A DNA stretch of 64,000 nt from contig CM062296.1 in NCBI GenBank assembly GCA_031216915.1, forward strand, positions 793,471,823-793,535,822, in the 5' to 3' direction. Under the pieces are notes generated by a model that did not search any database, was not told where the DNA came from, and was given only the letters and a program-made list of their open reading frames with translations. Each line of letters begins with the position of its first letter. The stretch's first letter is position 1. The stretch is from Pictodentalium vernedei. Lineage: Eukaryota > Mollusca > Scaphopoda > Dentaliida > Dentaliidae. Made by a program: the position numbers and the translations under genes. This document shows, one piece after another, positions 63,354 through 64,000 of this stretch.

Positions 63354-64000
63354 AGATGCATTTTATAAACGCGGGGTTTTAACAATATGGGCACTAAAAC
63401 TCGCGGAGCTAATTGAATTATTCACACTTGGAACACGGATATTGGACACTTGGAACAAAAACCGTCATTAGCCCAAAACAGGGAGATAACTCGTCGGGAA
63501 TGTGCTACTGATCATAGAAATCGGATATAAAAAGAATTTTTCGATTTCTATGCTACTGATGATCGGAGTTGTATCCATAGAAATCGGATATAAAAAGACT
63601 ATCGGTACTTGCTCTACCGCATGTGCGTCGTAGACATCGAGGAATTTAGGGTACAGTACATGGATAGTGTATTATCACTAAATCACCCACGGAGTGGAGA
63701 TTCCACCCGGACAATAATTGCAAATTTGTTGCAAAGCATAACCAGCACCAGCAAAGTTTCAGTCAATTGGCTGAAACATTGCTTGTGTTTTTTGTCGATA
63801 TGTACAAAATTTGAAAGTTATTGCTTGGGTGGTAACTCCACTCCGAAGGAGATTTAGTTACAATCCACTCTCCTCGGACTGTACATGTACACGATTAGCA
63901 ATAAACTGCCAGTTTCAAAAGAGCACATCCGATGCACCCCAGAACATCATTACTTACACACACGAGGAGCTGATGTGAGATTGCTCCATGTTCTCTGAAT
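63354..64000. other. unclassified end of window
   Basis: Two copies of 'ATAGAAATCGGATATAAAAAGA' at about 63515 and 63578 with an inverted 'TCGATTTCTATG' between them. 'AGTTTCAGTCAATTGGCTGAAACATTGC' near 63756 resembles the M1 MITE core. No gene seen. Confidence 0.45.

Overview
The window looks like repeat-rich genomic DNA of an invertebrate animal, probably marine (inference from the repeat types). No host gene was recognised. There are no bacterial gene arrays and no rRNA or free-standing tRNA genes. Almost everything interpretable is a mobile element: tRNA-derived SINEs, a Jockey-type non-LTR fragment, an RT fragment, Tc1-like transposons, TA-flanked MITEs, an intact large DNA transposon and two large virus-like Polinton (Maverick/adintovirus-type) elements.

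Layout. 1-11.9 kb is a mosaic of dispersed repeats, a long inverted-repeat element (735-3990), MITEs, a minus-strand Jockey-like fragment (6.55-8.33 kb), a degenerate short-repeat cluster and a trinucleotide tract. 12662-29932 is Polinton copy A: ~750 bp terminal inverted repeats opening with AGTAGGT, and a near-perfect 6 bp target duplication (GACGAG/GATGAG). Around it lies an older, opposite-facing Polinton, copy B: a left remnant at about 11918-12661, continuing at 29933-45076 after the copy A insertion. 46044-52601 is a 6.56 kb transposon with terminal inverted repeats, a 3 bp TAC duplication and one uninterrupted 1534-codon ORF. 52.6-64 kb holds more repeats, an RT fragment, two Tc1-like relics, three SINE-related copies and a second MITE.

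The two Polintons encode a matching virion and replication set: protein-primed family B DNA polymerase with a SAP-like basic leader, adenain-type protease, fiber-like protein, double jelly-roll type capsid protein, penton-like protein, packaging ATPase, small basic and GLYLK-rich virion proteins, a zinc-ribbon/PLA2-like/integrase fusion, a membrane protein and a Cys-rich protein. Both copies are decayed by stop codons, small indels and deletions. They are complementary: copy B keeps the ATPase and most of the penton-like gene, copy A keeps integrase and nearly whole capsid genes. Short GTAATGAGAT...CTCATTAC palindromes lie between convergent genes in both copies.

The most interesting observation is a small CARD-like (death-fold) cargo gene in copy B, between the capsid and fiber genes. 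It is split by the insertion of copy A exactly at the target duplication, and copy A has no counterpart. Other highlights are two in-frame TGA codons shared by both Polintons, a tandemly multiplied unknown gene with its promoter in copy A, an apparently intact Academ-like transposase with XPG/FEN-like motifs and a C-terminal CXC domain, and an antisense copy of its own coding sequence in its leader.
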